From Sisyra terminalis (Eukaryota; Arthropoda; Insecta; Neuroptera; Sisyridae), in NCBI GenBank assembly GCA_958496175.1, contig OY292275.1, forward strand, positions 28,931,001 through 28,995,000: a DNA stretch of 64,000 nucleotides, written 5' to 3'. A program made the position numbers and the translations under genes. Each line of letters opens with the position of its first letter. The stretch's first letter is position 1. Shown in pieces: positions 38,693 through 52,558 of the stretch. Below the pieces are notes generated by a model that had not been told where the DNA came from, did no database searches, and worked only from the letters and a program-made list of their open reading frames with translations.

Positions 38693-40214
38693 GTCTTTTT
38701 CAAAACAAAATTTAAATATAATTTATGGAAAAAAAAAACATTTTTTTGTGGTAAAAAATTTTTAAATTCAAAAGTGTTTTTTAAACAGAAAATCTACCCT
38801 TGTAATTTTGTAAATACTACAGTGATCACAAGCTCTCGATGATACAGTAAAAAAATTAATTTGGAACGGTTTATGAACCGTTCCTGGACCGTTTCCCATT
38901 CTTCATATTTTTGCGCTGTAAAAAGGTTCCTTAAATTTGAGACTAGTAAACAATAATGCAAATTATCCCAATTAAAGGAGAACAAAGGACGTCACTCATC
39001 AAGTAGAATATAATTAAAATGCTTATATATTTTTTTATCCAGTCAACCAGTGTTACCTAGAATAAAAGTTAACCAAAGTCAACGAAAGAGCCGAAACACT
39101 TTATTGTAATTAAAGTGTGCTTAACTTTTTAAATTAATCAAACTTAACTTGAAGAATGTCAAAAAGAATAATCATTTAAAAATTTATTTTTATTAGGCGC
39201 ATTTTCTAGCATAAAAATAATTTTTGTAAAACATGTCAAAATTAGTTTGTAAAACTGTTTTTAAGGGACAAGCCGTCAAATTACATACAGTGAAATTTGA
39301 TATAACTCGTTCAGATGTCTATCAATTAGTACACTGTGTTATGTTGTCCATCACGTTTGATTAATCAGGCATGTCACTATTAGCACTACACAGAAGTTGT
39401 AATTTATCGAAAATTCAATATATTTATTTAATTATTTTTCACTAATGGTATTTTTTAACTTCTTTTGAAAATGTTCACAAAAAAATCTTTATGGTATATT
39501 ATATTGGTATTTTTGTATACAAAAAATAACAAACAATTTATTTCTCAAAACTTCTTTCCATCTACTCATTATTATTTTGATATGACGAAATATGGTTCAA
39601 AACGATAATAATATGTTTTATTGTTAAAAATTATTATATAAATAACAATGCATAATTATACTCAAATAAAATGTTTCGTAAATAAGGTACGAATGAAAAT
39701 TTTGGTAGAAATATTTCATTCACTTGTAAAAATACGGTATACAGAAGATTAAGAATAGTGGATTTGTATGTACAGCCAGTTTTGCAATATAATTATTTTT
39801 AAGAATTTTAATTTGCAATTAAAGAATCGTTTATATTACATTAGAACGAAAATTGTTAAGTGGTTTAAATATTCAATATTTGCCGGGGTTTTAGAAGTAT
39901 ACGTATTTTTAAGTTCGATTCTGGTGATAGATATGAAAAATATATCATTTTCCCGAAACTATACATCTAATTATTTATCATTAATTTTGATTAAAATATG
40001 TTTCTAATTTGCTAAATCTATTCATAAGTAAATCTCATTCATCAGTAAAATCAATCATTCATCTAGTAAATCTATTCATAATCTTATGAAGCATAAAAAA
40101 GCTCGACTTACCAGAAATATTGTCATTATATTATTTACTATTATATCAAATCAATTAAGTTAATAAATTTTTTAATAAAATACAGTTTATTAAAAATAAG
40201 ATTTTTTAAATATC
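38693..40214. other. Intron 2, 38.7-40.2 kb
   Basis: Small frames at 38794 and 39768 are chance. A short self-complementary spot (GAACGGTTTATGAACCGTTC) lies near 38855-38885. Confidence 0.45.
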
Positions 40215-40281
40215 CACTAATCCACTAAAACCGGGGACCCAAAAGCATTGCTCCAGTCACTTCCTTATAGCTACGCCACTG
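40215..40281. mobile_element. hAT-type terminal fragment
   Basis: The sequence CCGGGGACCC followed by TAGCTACGCCACTG is the mirror of the CAGTGGCGTAGC end seen at 42.9 kb. Only this terminus is recognisable; the partner end was not found nearby. Confidence 0.45.
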
Positions 40282-40325
40282 ATCATATGAAATTAAGTCA
40301 TCGATTCTATTATACACATACTTAA

Positions 40326-40906
40326 CCCTCCCGTACCTATGAATATGCATTTAGTTATTAGTAGATGCTATCTTTAATAATTTAAATATCTCTATACATA
40401 TATTATGTATTCCTCCCTAAAACATTTATACATAGAACAAAATCATAATAACTACAAAAAATAGGATATATCTCGCACAAAGAAAATGATTTCTCAAAAA
40501 ATCCATTGTAAATTTGCCAATACAACTAAACATACGTATTTCTGCGTATGTGTTTCTTTTGTATCCTTTACGTCATACGCAACAGTTACAAGGGACAATC
40601 GCTCAGCTTCTCACTGTGTCTCTTTCTCATATATATCGTTAGTGAGCATGCGTCACAGATGGACTCCGCTGAGACATTTTATTTCGAAGATTGTGACAGG
40701 ACTGATCAAATAAACAGTTATTGTTCATAAATAAAATTAATAATAATAATTATAATACCATGATGTATTTCAACTTAAACTATGATCAGTTGAAACAATA
40801 TTTATAATCATTCAAATATTTCAGAATTTTAAACATTTTTTTAAATGTTGCAGTAAATACAAATCACCGGATCATACGTTTTATTTTTAATACCGTAAGG
40901 GAAAGG
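40326..40906. mobile_element. piggyBac-type MITE, copy 2 (581 bp)
   Basis: TTAA lies at 40322-40325 and 40907-40910. The left end is CCCTCCCGTACC; the right end in reverse complement is CCTTTCCCTTACGG. It is homologous to the 29.1-kb copy over most of its length, with about 90 bp extra in the left part. Same orientation as copy 1. No transposase. Confidence 0.65.
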
Positions 40907-40910
40907 TTAA

Positions 40911-42930
40911 ACCTAAGTAAATTCAAGTAATTTCTTTGCTGGTGTAATAATATTCTGCTTTTCAAAGCTTTAGTTACCTGAAATTTAAAAATGTCCTTGT
41001 TAAGCATTTAAGATTGCAATTAGCGTATCAACATTTAAAATTCAATTATATAATAAAAACAGTAATGTTTAGATTTAACATTTTTGTAAAAAAACAAATG
41101 TTGTCCGCCAGTTAAGAATTTAAAAAAAAATGGCATTCTAACTTTGGCGGTAAATATGAATTATATGCATAGTTCACATTAAATGTGGTCGTTGTTTAGA
41201 GGAAATAATTTATTTGTACGTTCGTTTTACACATAAACGCCTACAACAAAAATGTTCCCGTTCTCTGAAAACTGTCCTTGACATTGCATGTAATGAACGA
41301 AAACAATGTTGTATATTGAAAATGTTAAGTAAACCACAGCTGGTATTTTTAATGAATTCGTAAACGAATACAAATACCTAACCCGGTTTTGTATTGGTAG
41401 GTTTTACATTAAGGACGAAAATACCAAACAAGTTTTTTTTTCTTAACAAACATGTGAGTGGTATATATTGTGTAAGTTAATCATAATAAATACATGTTTA
41501 ATAATTTCATTTATTTCACAACAGAAAAGAAAAAAACTAAATATTTTCAAATATCCAAAAAAAATAAAATAAATGTATAGTTAAAAATGAATCATGAAAA
41601 CACAGAGAAAAAAAAGTTTTGAGACTAAGACGTGCTACTTTCTTGTATAAACTTAAACAAATAAAAATTTACTGCCTACGGTTTGCTCGAACTTTAATTT
41701 TCAAGTAATATATTAAATGTGAGGGAAGTTAGGGTAAAGCGTTCATTTAGACAAAACAAATACATCCCATTACCTATTTTAAAATGGTACACCCGAATAC
41801 GCCGATTTTATGTTACTTTCCTTGTATGTACTTATGTACTTCCCTTCTTTATGTACTTCCCTTAACTTTCTGTCATAAACAAACAGCTAGTCTATAGTAA
41901 TGTATTCTTGGAAAGATTAAAAAGAAAATATTTGTAACGATATTTCAATGTATGTGTATTTTAATACTGCTAGTTTTACTGAGTTTTCGAATTTCTCTAA
42001 ACTACTGAACTTAGCTCTAACTTTTAAGTTAGGTTAAGCCCCATGCGTAACAAAAGAACACAGCGAATATGGAGAAAGTGAATCCAGTATTTACAATTTG
42101 TCGGTATCACAATCGGTTTCATCACTAAGGATTTGAGCAATAAATATGAATGTATGAAGAGAAAAAATTAAGAATAAGAAAAATATTTATGTAAAATTCT
42201 TGGTGAAATTTGTTGTCATTCCTCAATTAACAATGTGTTCACTTTATTCTATGGTTCTAATCACTTTACCCAGTGATACGGAGCGTGGTATCATCAACCA
42301 TATTATATATAATCTTTTTTAAATACTGATAAACCCTCGTTTCTCCTAACTCTATTAAAAACTTAACTAAAACAAATTCATACTTATTCATTATTCTACG
42401 TGTACTTCAATGTTTACTAGTTTTCTTCCCATAGTTCTCTAAAAATTAAAGTGTCCGCTTTTTCCGAATTTAATCTCACCCAATTTATTTATAACATTTT
42501 TCTTTTCCTATTTTCATTCGTTAGACTTTATTTGAATGAATGTTGGAAATTTTCTCATAAAAAAAACATAATAAAATAATTTAATTTGATGAAAATTAAT
42601 TATTTCATTCAAATATTTTGAATCTAAAAAGTTATTTTAGTAGCAATTCCTTTTGACCTTATATTTCAGTGCTTTAATTCAGTTTGAATTTTTTCGAATT
42701 TAAAACTTGAATTTATTGAATTCATTAAAATGGAAATTTATTGTATTCGCTTTGCCTAGATAATTTCTGTGCTGCTTCCTTATTTGCCATTTCAGCAAAT
42801 TTCAGTCATTCATCGCTGATTTCTTGGATTAGATAAAATTTGTGAAATGAAGTAATCTTATATGGAGATCCTTTACCCATTTTTCTGTGAAAGGCTGAAA
42901 TGCATTTTTAAAATTACATTAAAAATTATG
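40911..42930. other. Intron 2, 40.9-42.9 kb
   Basis: A/T-rich, with no recognisable element or exon. Confidence 0.5.
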
Positions 42931-42938
42931 GTATTTTC

Positions 42939-43159
42939 CAGTGGCGTAGCGTGCGTTTTTGCAACTAAAAGCCCACCGGCAATCCACCGCCCGTTTTCAT
43001 CATTAGTCAAGAAAATTAGTAAAAAATAAATTCTTTTAAATTCTTTGATTATTTAAAATTGTACTCTTCGTGTTTTTCTCAAAGTAAAATATTTTATAGA
43101 ATTATCAATGTCAACATTTTGCCCCATATCTTTGTGTCACCACCACTCTAGGCTACTGG
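42939..43159. mobile_element. hAT-type MITE with CAGTGGCGTAGC end (221 bp)
   Basis: The left end CAGTGGCGTAGCGTGCG pairs with the right end (reverse complement CAGTAGCCTAGAGTGG). The 8-bp flanks GTATTTTC (42931-42938) and GTATTTTT (43160-43167) match at 7 of 8 positions, as expected for hAT insertion. The inner left part is G+C-rich (CCCACCGGCAATCCACCGCCC, 21 bases less the last is diagnostic). No ORF. Confidence 0.65.
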
Positions 43160-43167
43160 TATTTTTT

Positions 43168-43839
43168 GAGTATTTATGGTATATAGTTAAAAATATTTAA
43201 TTTTTTTAGTTATGTTACTCAATTTTTAATAACTACAAATAGAAAATGCAAAGGCTCTTCAGAAGTACAATATTATCCTTCTTATCTATCTCTTGGAAAG
43301 AATATACTCTAAATATTAAAAAAATAATCAAATTTATGGTTATTGCGAAGATAATAATAATAATTAAACACACAATATTCTTTTTCATATCAGTCATAGT
43401 TACATTAAAAAATAAAAATGCTAACGATAAAAAAATATTTTTTTGGCCTTCTACTAAATATAATTCATACTTCGTTACAATTTTATTGCTAAAAAGAAAT
43501 CTCTATTTGTACAATATGTAACATCTTTTTTAAATTTTTGAATATAAAAAACAAGAACCATAATTATCTACAAATTCTTAATGAGTGACAACTCCACTGT
43601 AATATTGGTAGACAAAAAAAGAAATACCTTTATTAATATTGGTAAAAAAATATTAACTAAATATTTACATAATTAGATGAGATTTTCTACCTTCGAGAGC
43701 AGAATTGATTTTTGTGCCATAAGCACCAATCGTGTAATATTGAATGATAACAAATTGAGAACCACAACGCAATTATAAATTACTATAATTTTCATTCTTA
43801 TTAATCTTTTATTTCGAAACCCTTGCTGTGTATAAAAAA
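43168..43839. other. Intron 2, 43.2-43.8 kb
   Basis: A 91-codon plus frame at 43246 is Lys/Ile/Phe-rich with hydrophobic runs, as expected by chance at this base composition. Confidence 0.45.
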
Positions 43840-44975
43840 AAAGTATGCGTATGCTGAAGGACGCCTGTAAGAAGTTATACCTCTTTGTAAAAGTCTAGAT
43901 TCTTACTGAGAATAACTTTTAACCGTTCTTGTTTTATAAGTAGAGTTTTTAACAGAATTTGCGTCATTATACTTATGAATTACTGTTACAGTATGAATTA
44001 CTGTAGCTACCCGAGAAATATTCACAACCAACGCTGACACAACTAATAAATGAGAACAATTAACAACTGAATGAAATCGAAATAACAGTTAAAACAAATA
44101 ACAACAATCAGTTACTTCAAATTTGAGACAATGATTATTATTATATTTGGTAACAATATCAGGATCACGGGTAATTGGAAGTATAGTTAAATTAATTTAA
44201 ACAATTATTGGTTTGCTACGTTTCGTCTTTATTATTAAGACTTTATCAAGTTCTGAAAGTATTACAATAATTAACAACATTATAACAATATTATTATAAA
44301 CTGACCTCAACAATGTCTAAACAATCGTCAGTTAAAACTGTAAAATTAAAAATTAAAACTGTAAAATGATTATTAGCTTTCAAGTATATGTTTTTATAAC
44401 AAGCCTAACAGCCAACTGAAAATGTGTTATAAAAACACATGCTTGAAAGCTAAAAATCGTTTTACAGTTTTAATTTTACAGTTTTTAATTGACGATTGTT
44501 TAGACATTGTTGAGGTCAGTTTATAATAATTTTATTATAACGTTATTAATTATTGTAATACTTTCAGAGCTTGATAAAGTCTTAATAATAAAGACGAAAC
44601 GTAGCAAACCAGTGATTGTTTAAATTAATTTAACTATACTTCCAATTGCCCGTGATCCTGATATTATTATTGTTATTTATACTGGAATTGAACCTTACAT
44701 AAAATGGATTGTATTTGGTTATCACTCACACGTATTTGTGATTTAAAGTAATTTATCATTATTTTGACTCAGTTATATATTTTAAAACATAAAAGATAAT
44801 TATAGTTTTAGAAAACACATATGTGTATAATCTCGCTTAGTTGGCTTAGTTCAAATTTTACATATAACAGAAGTTACCCGAGCGCATGCGTAGTTGTATT
44901 TTGTTTAGTTCCATCCAGATTTATGTACTGATCAATGAACGTAACAACTCAAACTAACTTCCGTTATGCCATTTA
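43840..44975 (+). repeat. Unnamed repeat R, copy 3 (split by FB-2)
   Basis: The first part (43840-44151) carries the TGAAGGACGCC, AACCGTTCTTGTTTTA and GAAATCGAAATAACAGTTAA blocks. The second part (44712-44975) resumes with TATCACTCACACG and continues to TGAACGTAACAACTCAAAC, matching copy 2. The break is exactly at the FB-2 target duplication. Confidence 0.6.
44152..44711. mobile_element. Foldback palindrome element FB-2
   Basis: Inverted arms of about 240 bp span 44155-44665, centred near 44410, with a 46-bp tail (44666-44711) on the right. The 8-bp TATTTGGT occurs at 44144-44151 and 44712-44719. The element interrupts an older repeat whose two halves continue across it, which independently confirms the insertion. 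Arms carry a module (GTTTGCTACGTTTCGTCTTT) placed like the G+C-rich module of FB-1. No ORF. Confidence 0.8.
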
Positions 44976-47900
44976 TTTTTTCCTTCTCATAAAGAAGTAT
45001 AACTTCAATAAGGGAACGACATTATTAAAGGAAGTAGGTAATTTTTTCTTGAATATATAAATTCAAGTTCTAAAAATACAACAAGTTTTACATATATAAA
45101 TTCTCAATGAAATGGTTTCAATTTAAAAAATATTATGTCAGATAAATATATTTTTAGTATGTAATAGAGCACGAAAATTTCAAACTAATATTCAAAAACG
45201 TTTTAAAGTAATATCTTTACTTATATAGTTTAAAAAAGTCACATATGACTCATGAATTTATTATTAAATGCTTTATGATTGCAAATTGCGCGTAGGTTAA
45301 TAATGAGACAATCAACAATTTTTTCTATCTACAAAAACGGTGCTTCCAAATAGGCAATATTAGTAGTTTCATACTTAAAGATAGAAGACTATCCGTCGTA
45401 AGGCATCTAGGAAACTTATTTTATGTAGGACGTGATAAAGTTACATTATTGTATTTGCAATTATAGCATCTTCAAAGTTTTTCAAAACTACCAACTGAAA
45501 AAAATACATAATAATTCTAATATAATCTTAAAAGTAATTTTGTACATTGTAATCATAAAATCCCATGCACTACGATGTATTAATAAATACATTCAGATAT
45601 CATAGAGCTATAATTGATATCAAAATTTAAACGAGATAAAAATAATTTTTAAAACTTCACTTCAATTGCAAAGGCGCAATTATCTTGTACTAAAAAGTTT
45701 ATTAAAAAAAAGACGTTTGATAATCTATAAACCTATTCTTTATTTTACAACCCTGAAGGAAATATGGCTGGGTTCATATAGCGCATTAAAAAACTAAAAC
45801 AACGTGATAAATAAATGAAAATTGTGGCAAACTTGTTACATTTTTTTTTAATTAAAAACGACATAGGGGGTCATTCACAAAGTATGTGTGATACCAAAGG
45901 GTGAGGGTTGAATTACTGTTATAAAGTCTTACGACAGAAATAAAGAAGAAGAAAATAAAATTTTACGTACGAATTATAATTAAAATTAATTTCATTTCTA
46001 CGCTAAAAGTTTACTTTTTAACATTTATAGTTGTAAGCAAGCTAACACCAGCAATTTCGTTTGCGTGGCATAATAATATTTCGATGGTAAATTTTGTTTA
46101 AATTTGCTCTTGGTAGTGAAATAGGGTATAGACTACTTAAATATAATCTGACCAAAACAATGTTTGACAAAAACAAACAATGTTTGGAGTTGGTAGCTAC
46201 ACCAATAAGAGTTGAAGTATATATGAATGCTAAGTTTCGTAGAAACGTGCAACATAAATGTCTAAGAATATTTATTAATTGAAAAAAAACTATTGTATAT
46301 TTTTAACAATCAATATTTTCAACAATCGCAAGCTTAAAATGTAATCTTGCTTTTTTATGCTATTTTAAGTTCTATTTTATGCTATAAACAATTGAATTAT
46401 AAAATTATCTATAAACATTCATACAATTTTTACAAATCTAACACCAAAATATCAAACAAATAGTATACTCCTACTTTTTAGTCGAATGATAATTGATAAT
46501 CATTTCTAAAGCCTTTAGTTCTAAAATTTAATGCATCGCCTTAGGATTTTTAGTTTTTGACATATTGCAATTGCTCAATTAGCTCTTATACTCATCTAAT
46601 CCCGTCTCATCGCATAAGTTAAGGAGCAAACCTTCATGATTAAAACTTTGCCAAAACGAATATTATTTTTACTAAATTTAATCTCTTGTTTTATAAAAAT
46701 TTCATTAATTATTAATAAGTTTCACTTTTTTAAACAAGAAAATTAAAAAAAAGCAATAAGAAATTGACTTGGCTATAATAACGTTAAAGAAAATTAGTTT
46801 TATGGAAATGAAAGCTGTAATTGTCTCTAGAACTGTACGAAGAATTACTTGTTTTATAAAAACAATTTATAATTCCTGTCTTCATGGTATAAAAATAGTA
46901 ATGAAATATTCTAATGTTTCAAATATATATACGAATACAATAGACATTTTTAAATAAAAAAACATAATTTAATTCCAATTGGTTGAGCTTGAATAAATTT
47001 GAAACCTTTGGGAGTTATTTCAGTGACAAAAGGATGAAAATATGAAATAATAGTCACCACTCTTAAAAGAATAATAGTCTTAAAAAAATCAATAACTTAA
47101 TAATATCTGGTTTTATGTTTCTAACAAATATTTAAATATATTTTTTAAAGAAATACTTGTTAGATTAATTTGATAATTAAATAAACCATTAAAATTATTT
47201 TTAATTGGTGATTAAGAGATCGTAAATTATTAATAGATATACTTTACAAATTATAAAAACTATGCCCATTGGCTATTTTAGTTTCAGTAGAACATTTTTA
47301 CTAATTTTCTTATACCTACTTTTTACTTAATGTCTTTGTTATTTATTATACCCACATTAGCTATGTCGTAACGAATAAAATTGTTAAAAGTTCTTGCTAA
47401 TAGGTTTATAAATGAATGATAACTAAACTTGAAACATTACAGAAAAATAGCCAAAAGCAATATTTTAATGGTCCTAAAAATAAACTAAAAATATAGCTAT
47501 AACATTTATTTTTCCTTACGAGCTATTATTCCTCAATGTGTCATTCAATAGTATCTATTTATTGTCATTATGAATGAATTTAAAAATAAATTAAATAAAT
47601 AACACAAACGCTAATATAAAAGCAATTTGGAAATACCTATGAAAATTTTGATTTTCATTAATTCATTTCTTATTTTTACATTGATAAAATTGCAAGTTAC
47701 TGTTGATAATTTGATAATATCAGAATATTTATGACTTCCTATAACAATAGATACTTATAAAAAGTAGGTTATAAAAATTAACTATAACGATGGAAAAAGT
47801 ACTATTTTTAACAATTTAATTTATATTTTTCAAATGCCTTGGAGGAATAAAAATTTCACAATCAGTGAGTTTTCTAAATTTAATATCTACGATCTAATTC

Positions 47901-48789
47901 TTATATTTATTTTTTTTTTGGAAACTTATATTCTCAGTTCTAAAAATCAAAGGCATATTCTCTTTACTGATTTTATTTGTATATACAAAAAATATAATTT
48001 AATATTCCTCACATATATTTATTGGTAATATCTTTGGAGTTTAAAATAATCTTAAAGTTAAAAGTTAAAGTAGGTATGTATTTCTTATTTAACACATGAA
48101 ATCATTTTTAATACAAAATAGTAATCCTTAGTTTGAATTTAAAAGGGAGACGATTTGATTATAAATAATTTATAAGGATTCATTTAAATCGATTCAAAAT
48201 AATTATATCTATAAAATATTGGGTTTATTTATCAACAATTTGCTAAATCAACATTTACAGTATTGATTCATTTTATCTAGTATCCTGTATTTGTTGGATT
48301 GAAATTAAGCATTTCTTATTAATACTTGCAGGCTTCATTCCGTGCTCGCTTCGCTCACCATGCCAAATTATGTAGTATCAATTAAGAAAGATCCTATTTT
48401 CAATGCATTTTTTCAATTATTATCAACTATCTATCATTTTTAAAAGTTGTTATACTAACAATAGTCGGTTAAATAATATTATTCTAATATATTGATCATA
48501 AGCTTAGTAAATGTTGTAAACAAACGATACTTTTTTTTGTAATGTGAGCGTTTATATGCCATTGATAGGACAACAGGAATACCAATAAATTTAACAAACG
48601 CTACTCATTGTACATAGTTAAAACTTTATTTCCCACGTCTACCTATATCAAAACAAAAGTTAGACAAGATGGAAACTTTTAAACAATAAAAGGAAACGAA
48701 TTCATAACTATCTGATAGTTTTTAAATAACCAGTCTGAAAGTCTTAGACATGTTTGATTCCATTTAAAAAAAATATTTGTTTTATATAG
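44976..48789. other. Intron 2, 45.0-48.8 kb
   Basis: Only the retroposon head fragment at 46034 is recognised. A GTCATTCACAAAGTATG word at 45880 resembles ends of some arthropod transposons but has no partner. Frames at 46094, 46769 and 47834 are chance. Confidence 0.45.
46034..46070 (+). repeat. Retroposon head fragment
   Basis: GCTAACACCAGCAATTTCG followed by TTTGCGTGGCA resembles the GCTGATGCCCGCGACTTCG head at 22.5 kb. Nothing of the body is recognisable, so this is a short, old fragment. Confidence 0.3.
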
Positions 48790-50000
48790 TTTACCAGGAC
48801 AAGGTTTGGAAAGCTTGAACCCTGCAGCCTTAGGCTTATTGTGTTTCCTAGGTTCCTACTTCACCGATTGTAAGCCAAGAAGCCGATCAAATTTCAGCAA
48901 CCGGCGAACAAAATGCCATATTGACTAGTTCAGTACTGGAATCGGAGACCCCTAGCTTTTTTAATCCCCATGCATATAAAACATATCTGTTTACTCCCGT
49001 CATTCCCAACGTGGGGCGCAGGTCCCACCGGTAGGGCAAGGCAATATTTTGGTGGGTCATAGGCAGAACATGCACCCTTCGACTTGCAATACCAAAGACT
49101 AGGGGGTAATTCGAGAATAAGTTAATAAAATTGAGTTGTTTTTCATTCATTTCAGAGTAATGTTTCATTCAAATATTTTCTGTTTTTGTATTTTAGGTCT
49201 CTATTATATGTTTGGAAACTTTATTTAACTGTTCTTTCATTTTTTATTTTTCTCTCTCATGGATGACTTATTCTTTGGAATCTTGTTTAGATACCAAAGT
49301 AACGCCCTTTCAAGCTTCCTTCTGGTGAAAAACCGTAAAATTTTGAATAAAAAATTTAAATATCACGAGAGAGGGCATCAGGATTGTAGAAATTCCTAGG
49401 TTGGGCATAGTCCAAAATCGGTTGTCTAGTACTACTAGTCTACTCTGTCTGACAGAATCTGCACATCAGAAAGTCCAACAGTACTCAAATAGTATAAAGA
49501 TCTGAGGCCACAGTGACTGGTTATGAGGCCTGTTACTAGTTTGGCTTGAGATCTACATTGATGATTTTTCTCCTCACTGATTTTGTGATTCCAAACAATG
49601 ATTCTGGACTAACGATAGATGTTGCCACCCTTCAACGAGCTAAAATATCTATCGTTTCGTTCTCTAGTATGCTCTTATGACCCGGCACCCAACCCAATGT
49701 TACTTCGTTTTTGGTGGTCAGATCAGTAGCTGGTACTCCCATAGTAGTTTGTTATTAACCTGTGGCTTTTAGAGAACATATGATTTGGCTGTTTTTCAAA
49801 CTCTTCGGCAAAAATCAACACGGCATGTTTCAGCCTGGTATATAGTGATTCCTATTTCCAAAAGTAATAAAATACTGAAAGTTTATCTCTATTAGTTTTT
49901 CCGTAAATACTACCAGATATAGATCCATTATCTACCACACAAAACCATCAGTAAACCATACCTGCCCATGTGTAATATTTTGCTATCCTAGTCATCCTAT
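48790..50000 (-). mobile_element. Degenerate non-LTR retrotransposon (RNase H to 3' end)
   Basis: The minus strand reads WFTDG, then after decay KNEVTLGWVPGHKSILENET (the L-WVPGH-G-NE signature of LINE RNase H domains, near 49650-49710). It is followed near 49470-49560 by QAKLVTGLITSHCGLRSLYY, the usual post-RNase H segment of Jockey/R1/I-type elements. Many stops and shifts break it. The lower part (48790-49170) is less A/T-rich and may be the 3' UTR; the 93-codon frame there is not a recognisable protein. Confidence 0.65.
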
Positions 50001-52558
50001 TTCTCCTATGACCCGGAACAAGAAAGATTACACAAACCTTTAATCGTATCTTCTTTACTAACATTTTCAATAAAAACCGACTAAATGGATGTTTGACTAT
50101 GTACAGTGAAGGTTTCTAAATAGCGAATAACGTGCACCGTTAAAATTAAACGTTGATATTAAATTTTATGATTACTTATAATTAGGTTTTATAGTTCTTC
50201 TCAAAGACACTGTGAAAACTAAGACTATTTTTGTGATTAGTTAGCTCTAAAAATAATAGATATAAGAAAATAATGCATCTCAAAAATAACATAACATATT
50301 TTTTTTTCAAATCAATTTTCAATGGCCTTCAAAAGCTTTCATCATGGATGCACGAATGGACTCTTAGTTTTTATTTGCATTTTTCTATATTTTATAAACA
50401 CTTTCTTCTCAATTTCATCTACATAATATTAATACTTTTCAAATAAAATGGCTGTGGCTCATAACACTGCCAGGACAAAATTACAATGATTCCGTGTTTG
50501 CCATTTGGTTACAAAACTCAAAAATGATACTTCGACCCGATTCTAGACATTTGTCTTATAATAAGTTTACGTGGTCTTGGTTACAAATAAGCAAACATTT
50601 AAGCTTTGTTTAATGATGAACATAGCATCTGATCTATTCCGATTATCGAAAACCTAAAATTAAAATTTTACGCGTAAAAATATAAAATATATTTATTTTT
50701 ATAACTATAAAAAGATGAGCCTTGAAATATATGGTTTATAAAAGAACTAAAATCAAATTGGCAAGCATAAGTTATAAATATATTTTACATCAGTTTAAAA
50801 AGTTATCTTGTTTATGAGTAAATATTGATAAAATTAAGTTAAATAGTAAACACTCTAAAAAGAAATATTATTCTTGAAAAAAGTATTAAATTTTTATTAT
50901 CGACTTCATGGAACCAAAAATAACAAAAATCCAATAATATTTTTCGCAAGTCTATGTAAATAAGTATTCTTAAAATAAAAAGTAAGTCTGTCATCATGAA
51001 TAAGGTATTTATTTATTAAAATAAAAGTTCGATATTGTATAATTAATAATCAACCATTAAAGTTAAGTAACCTACTAAACAAAATGAAACATTTTATAAT
51101 AGTAAAATAATTTCGTAGTTAAACTGGTCATGAATTAAAAGCTCAAAATGCCTAAGATTGAAATTCTTCTGGCATTATTTATATTTATAAACTCTTCTTA
51201 TTTAAAATTTTCGTTATATATCATTACATTCACTTTACATAAGTCGTAATAGTTGTAATATGAACTAGTTTCCATAATGCGAGACTAATCGATGCGGAAA
51301 CCACAATTCGTGCATTAAAAATGCAATTGAGGCTGACATTCATCGTAAGTATGTGCAGTGTATAGCAAAGTAAGATAAATCAAATGAATTTATTTAATCA
51401 AAATAAAAAAAAGAAAGAAATACATAATTAAATAACTCTGAAATTAAATCATTTATTATCGACGAGTTGTAATTTTACTTTAATATATTTTATAACTAAT
51501 AATCATTTATTCAAGTTAAAAGGTCAAGTCGATGTAACATTGATTTTATACCAATATTATACATTTATAAAATAATTAAAAACAAGTTGTTTATAGAAAT
51601 CCAACCACTTTATTAATTGTCATTAGTTATTAATTATTCATCATAAAATTAAAAGAAAAACTTCAGTTTACCATAAAAAGATAGCGAAAGTTAATGTTAT
51701 GCTTAAGACAAATACATTAAAAATAATTTTTGAAGAAATTCAAATTATCAATTTCTGGTTACTTACTAATATAAATCTTCACAATAAACAACATATTATT
51801 GTGCATTAAAGAGTCTAAAGCATAAACCTATTATTTATCAAATAGATAAGCGTATATTTTTATCAATATATAATTTGATATTTATATTGTTTATTTTCTT
51901 TGTGAATATATTATTTGATTTCATCTATAAAATTATTTAACCCCTTTTATATTAAGAAAACTTAAGAATTCTGAAATGTTATTTAATTATTTAAAAAATG
52001 ATTAATTTTTAATGTTTCGCAAACGGTGATCCGTAAAAGTTATTTTACTATTTTACGACTGTAGAAGATTTCACCAAATAATGATTTAAATAAAAAAGCT
52101 ATTTCAAAGTTTCTTTATTATTTTTCAAGGCCTCTTTAAAGATACCTCCCTTAAATATAAGCATTGATTTTTTTTTAATCTCACAGTTGTACACATGGTC
52201 CGTTACACTTATTTTTGTCGTGGTTTCTCTACATCATTATATAACGGTTAATAGAAAAAGTTTTTTTTTCCATTTTTTATCTAAGTAATACCATTAGTTT
52301 ACAAATAAAGCAACTGTAACGCATTACTATTGCACTGCTGGATCCTTAAGACTTTTCCGGATATAATTTTGTGAACACTGATGTTAGAAAATTTAAAAAA
52401 AAATAATACTAATACGTGAAAGCTATAAGGCAAAAAATAGATAAGGTAAAAAATACACAATCGAAGAAAATAACTACTCCTTTTCACATAATATAACACA
52501 TCATACGTGTCAACAAACGGTATATAGTTCTTATGTTAAGCATGCAAATACTTTAGGC
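50001..52558. other. Intron 2, 50.0-52.6 kb
   Basis: A/T-rich intron, nothing recognised; the minus frame at 52299 is chance. Confidence 0.5.

Noticed and set aside
43246..43521. 91-codon plus-strand ORF
   Set aside because: Composition (Lys, Ile, Phe) is that of random A/T-rich translation; no splice or start context supports it.
45880..45920. Transposon end suggested by GTCATTCACAAAGTATG
   Set aside because: No inverted partner or target duplication was found.
48887..49168. 93-codon minus-strand ORF
   Set aside because: It lies downstream of the RNase H remnant, in what is probably retrotransposon 3' sequence, and shows no domain.
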